A stretch of DNA of 33,980 nt from Branchiostoma floridae (taxonomy: Eukaryota > Chordata > Leptocardii > Amphioxiformes > Branchiostomatidae): positions 3,150,403-3,184,382 of the forward strand of contig NC_049997.1 of NCBI RefSeq assembly GCF_000003815.2, given 5' to 3'. A program made the translations under genes and the position numbers. Under the pieces are notes generated by a model. The model made no database searches. It had not been told where the DNA came from and saw only the letters and a program-made list of their open reading frames with translations. Shown piece by piece: positions 32,041-33,980 of the stretch; within the stretch, counting starts at the first letter, position 1; each line of letters opens with the position of its first letter.

Positions 32041-32770
32041 TTATGTAAAAGCTTGTCTGTTAAACACAGGAGGAGATACGGTATTTTTATCGACCGCTGC
32101 ACTAGCAAGGGAAGTAAAATGTTGGATCTAACATCTTAGTAATTGTTTTCTAACACGTTCTAGCTCCAAGTGACATTAGTGTGGCGTAACTGGTAGAGCA
32201 TTCGGAATCGAAAGTCTCGAGTTCGATACCCACCATGCCCCGACGTTGTGCCCTTGGGAAAGGCACTTTACACGACTTTCTCTGACTGTGGAGTGACGCC
32301 CACCGAGCCTCTTCGGCTAATCTGTCTAATTGTGTGCCAAAAACACACTACGGATTTGGTTTGGCCAACATCTGCACATTGGTCTCCCACCAAGAACCGT
32401 TATTTTTTCTATAGCACTGGTTAAACACAGCAGGTGATACGGTGTTTTTATTGATTGCTTCACTAGCAAGGGACGTAAAATGCTCGATCTACATGTAACA
32501 TCTTAGTAATTGTTTTCCAAGTTGCTCTCCTAATTTTTGTTGCAAAAGAAAAAAGTGATCCATCAAACCTAGCCGTAAACGTAATCACCGTATACACTTA
32601 ACGACACGAAATTTATGTAAAAGCTCTTCTTTTAAACACAGTCGACCACTGCACTGGCAAAGGGACGTAAAATGTTCCATCTAACATCTGAGTAATTGTT
32701 TCCCAAGTTGCTCTCCTAATTTTTGTTGCAATAATGTTGCAATAGAAAAAGCGATACATCAAACCTAGGT
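32041..32770. repeat. Imperfect direct repeats, three copies
   Basis: A block with TAAACACAG, ACTAGCAAGGGA and CTTAGTAATTGTTTTC recurs from about 32056, 32421 and 32630. The last two copies also share GTTGCTCTCCTAATTTTTGTTGC. A flanking ATCACCGTATACACTTA block recurs at 31728 and 32584. Confidence 0.75.
32175..32400 (+). mobile_element. tRNA-derived SINE
   Basis: A box-like TGGCGTAACTGG (32182-32193) and B box-like GAGTTCGATACC (32219-32230) at tRNA spacing are followed by a tRNA-unrelated body with TTGTGCCCTTGGGAAAGGCA. This is the usual SINE architecture, transcribed by RNA polymerase III. No tRNA cloverleaf is intact. Confidence 0.75.
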
Positions 32771-33215
32771 CCGATATTTCAGAACTACCTGGCTATTTCT
32801 CATAAGTGCCAAGTGCTTATCGGCATGCACAGTTTCTAATGTAGCAGTTGACCCTGGCAAACCCCTTGAAAGCAAAGTGAGCACTCTATCTCTCCACTAG
32901 GCTAATGGACCGAGTGTGGCGCTCTGTCATCATGACAGTGGGCAGCGTCTGGAGTGACTTTCACTTGGTCAACACGTGTAAAAAGGAAAGTGATCTCAAT
33001 CCAGTTTTAGCTCACCGAAGAGCTAGTCTTCCACTGGTCGTGACAGAGAGAACAGACGCTATGTACCGTATTTATGGGTTCATTGTACCTGGGAAATTCT
33101 AGCTCTTTACTACAACTTACAAGCACAATGAACAGTCCCAGAGGCAGGGTCGCTAACCATTGGTTACGCATGCTACCTATACGTGCGTACAAGTCCATAC
33201 AAGGTCCTTATGGAA
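32771..33215. other. Non-coding, nothing recognised
   Basis: Short frames only. Confidence 0.4.
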
Positions 33216-33226
33216 GTCTCAGCCAT

Positions 33227-33431
33227 AGCCTCTACCAGGCTCCACAGGTCGCTAGAAACATAGTAGAAATTGGACAACGTAGATAACATGCCAGAGGAAT
33301 TAAGTTGGTCGCAAACCATAATGATCCATAATCGTCGGACAACGCTTGTTATCGTTCTTTATCTCTGAAATTTGTTGAGTAATCTTTTGAAAACGAAGTG
33401 CCACACCGGTGCCCAAAGTGCAGTGAGATAC
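33227..33431. mobile_element. Fragments of two MITE families
   Basis: TAGCCTCTACCAGGCTCC (33227 on) with GCTAGAAACATAGTAGAA matches the 9-bp-TSD family start. ACACCGGTGCCCAAAGTGCAGTGAGATAC ends (33403-33431; written in part) match the TATCTCACTGCACTTGG family right end. Confidence 0.55.
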
Positions 33432-33911
33432 CACCTTGACCTAGCTACCCAAGCCACAGTCCTGTACACGTGTTAAGGTTTAAGGATTCCGAACGAAACG
33501 CCATTAGATAGCCCCCGGCTGGCTGTAATTGAAAACTAGAAGTGCAGAACTGATTTGTTACTCTGTGTGGCAATTATAGTATTCTGCGGAACAGACTGGC
33601 TGCGTCTTTCCTTCCTGCCTTAATTGTGTACTTTATCATCGTTCACACCTGAGACAGCGGACAAGGGAATAAATCTGGCTCTTATAAAAGATTCCACGCC
33701 GTTTTATGTTTTCATTATTTGCCTGAGGTTACCTTTATTTTTACTATAATTAGATTGTTACATACTCGTAACAACTTATTACGGATTAAGTGATTTACGG
33801 ATAACGGAATTACTCCCGAACGTGTGGATTGCGGAAGTATTGTGCTAGACTTTATTGATTTAAGATTTAATTCCATATTTCTATTCTACGAGTTGACCGT
33901 ATGTCCAGGTA

Positions 33912-33980
33912 GTATCTCACTGCACTTGGGGCACCGGTGCGGCACTGCGGGGCTCGTTCACTGCGGCTCTATTGTGTTAG
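33912..33980. mobile_element. Left end of a TATCTCACTGCACTTGG element, cut by the window edge
   Basis: GTATCTCACTGCACTTGGGG with CGGTGCGGCACTGCGGGG matches the left end of the elements at 28979 and 29553 and runs off the window. Confidence 0.7.

Noticed and set aside
32175-32260. Functional tRNA gene
   Set aside because: Box A and B-like motifs exist, but the cloverleaf is not intact and the unit continues into a SINE body.

Overview
The window looks like chordate nuclear DNA, most likely amphioxus (Branchiostoma). It carries two tandem, same-strand myogenic regulatory factor (MRF, MyoD/Myf5-family) genes with the conserved three-exon structure. The surrounding intergenic DNA is dense with short inverted-repeat elements, CA/GA microsatellites and non-LTR retrotransposon tails. 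Amphioxus is known to have its own tandem expansion of MRF genes. The species assignment is an inference from this and not from a database match.

Layout: 1-4.5 kb is non-coding, with CA and TC microsatellites, a mariner deletion derivative and a small hairpin element. MRF gene A is on the minus strand at 4541-6121, with a TATA box at 6206-6212. 6.3-11.1 kb is intergenic and holds four or more foldback/MITE elements. MRF gene B is on the minus strand at 11400-13746, with a TATA box at 13834-13841. Both MRF genes are spliced as exon 1 (Cys/His-rich plus bHLH), exon 2 (serine-rich or acidic) and exon 3 (C-terminal amphipathic helix), with intron phases 0 and 1. Both promoters share ATATTCA, TATA and CACACGTG elements at nearly equal spacing.

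14-25.5 kb has no gene I can support. It contains a 9-bp-TSD MITE family in several copies, a foldback element with a perfect 9-bp TSD, LINE 3' remnants and a TIR element carrying a 162-bp satellite. From about 30.7 kb down to about 25.9 kb, four phase-compatible exons on the minus strand define part of an unrecognised gene, probably a membrane protein. Its most 3' recognised exon lies in a threefold 140-bp tandem duplication, and its introns are full of MITEs. 31-34 kb holds a tRNA-derived SINE, tandem duplications and more inverted-repeat elements.

The two MRFs are expected to be E-box-binding activators of the muscle programme, probably acting as heterodimers with E-proteins. The third gene has no evident functional link to them. 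No bacterial-type operon, CRISPR array or rRNA was seen.
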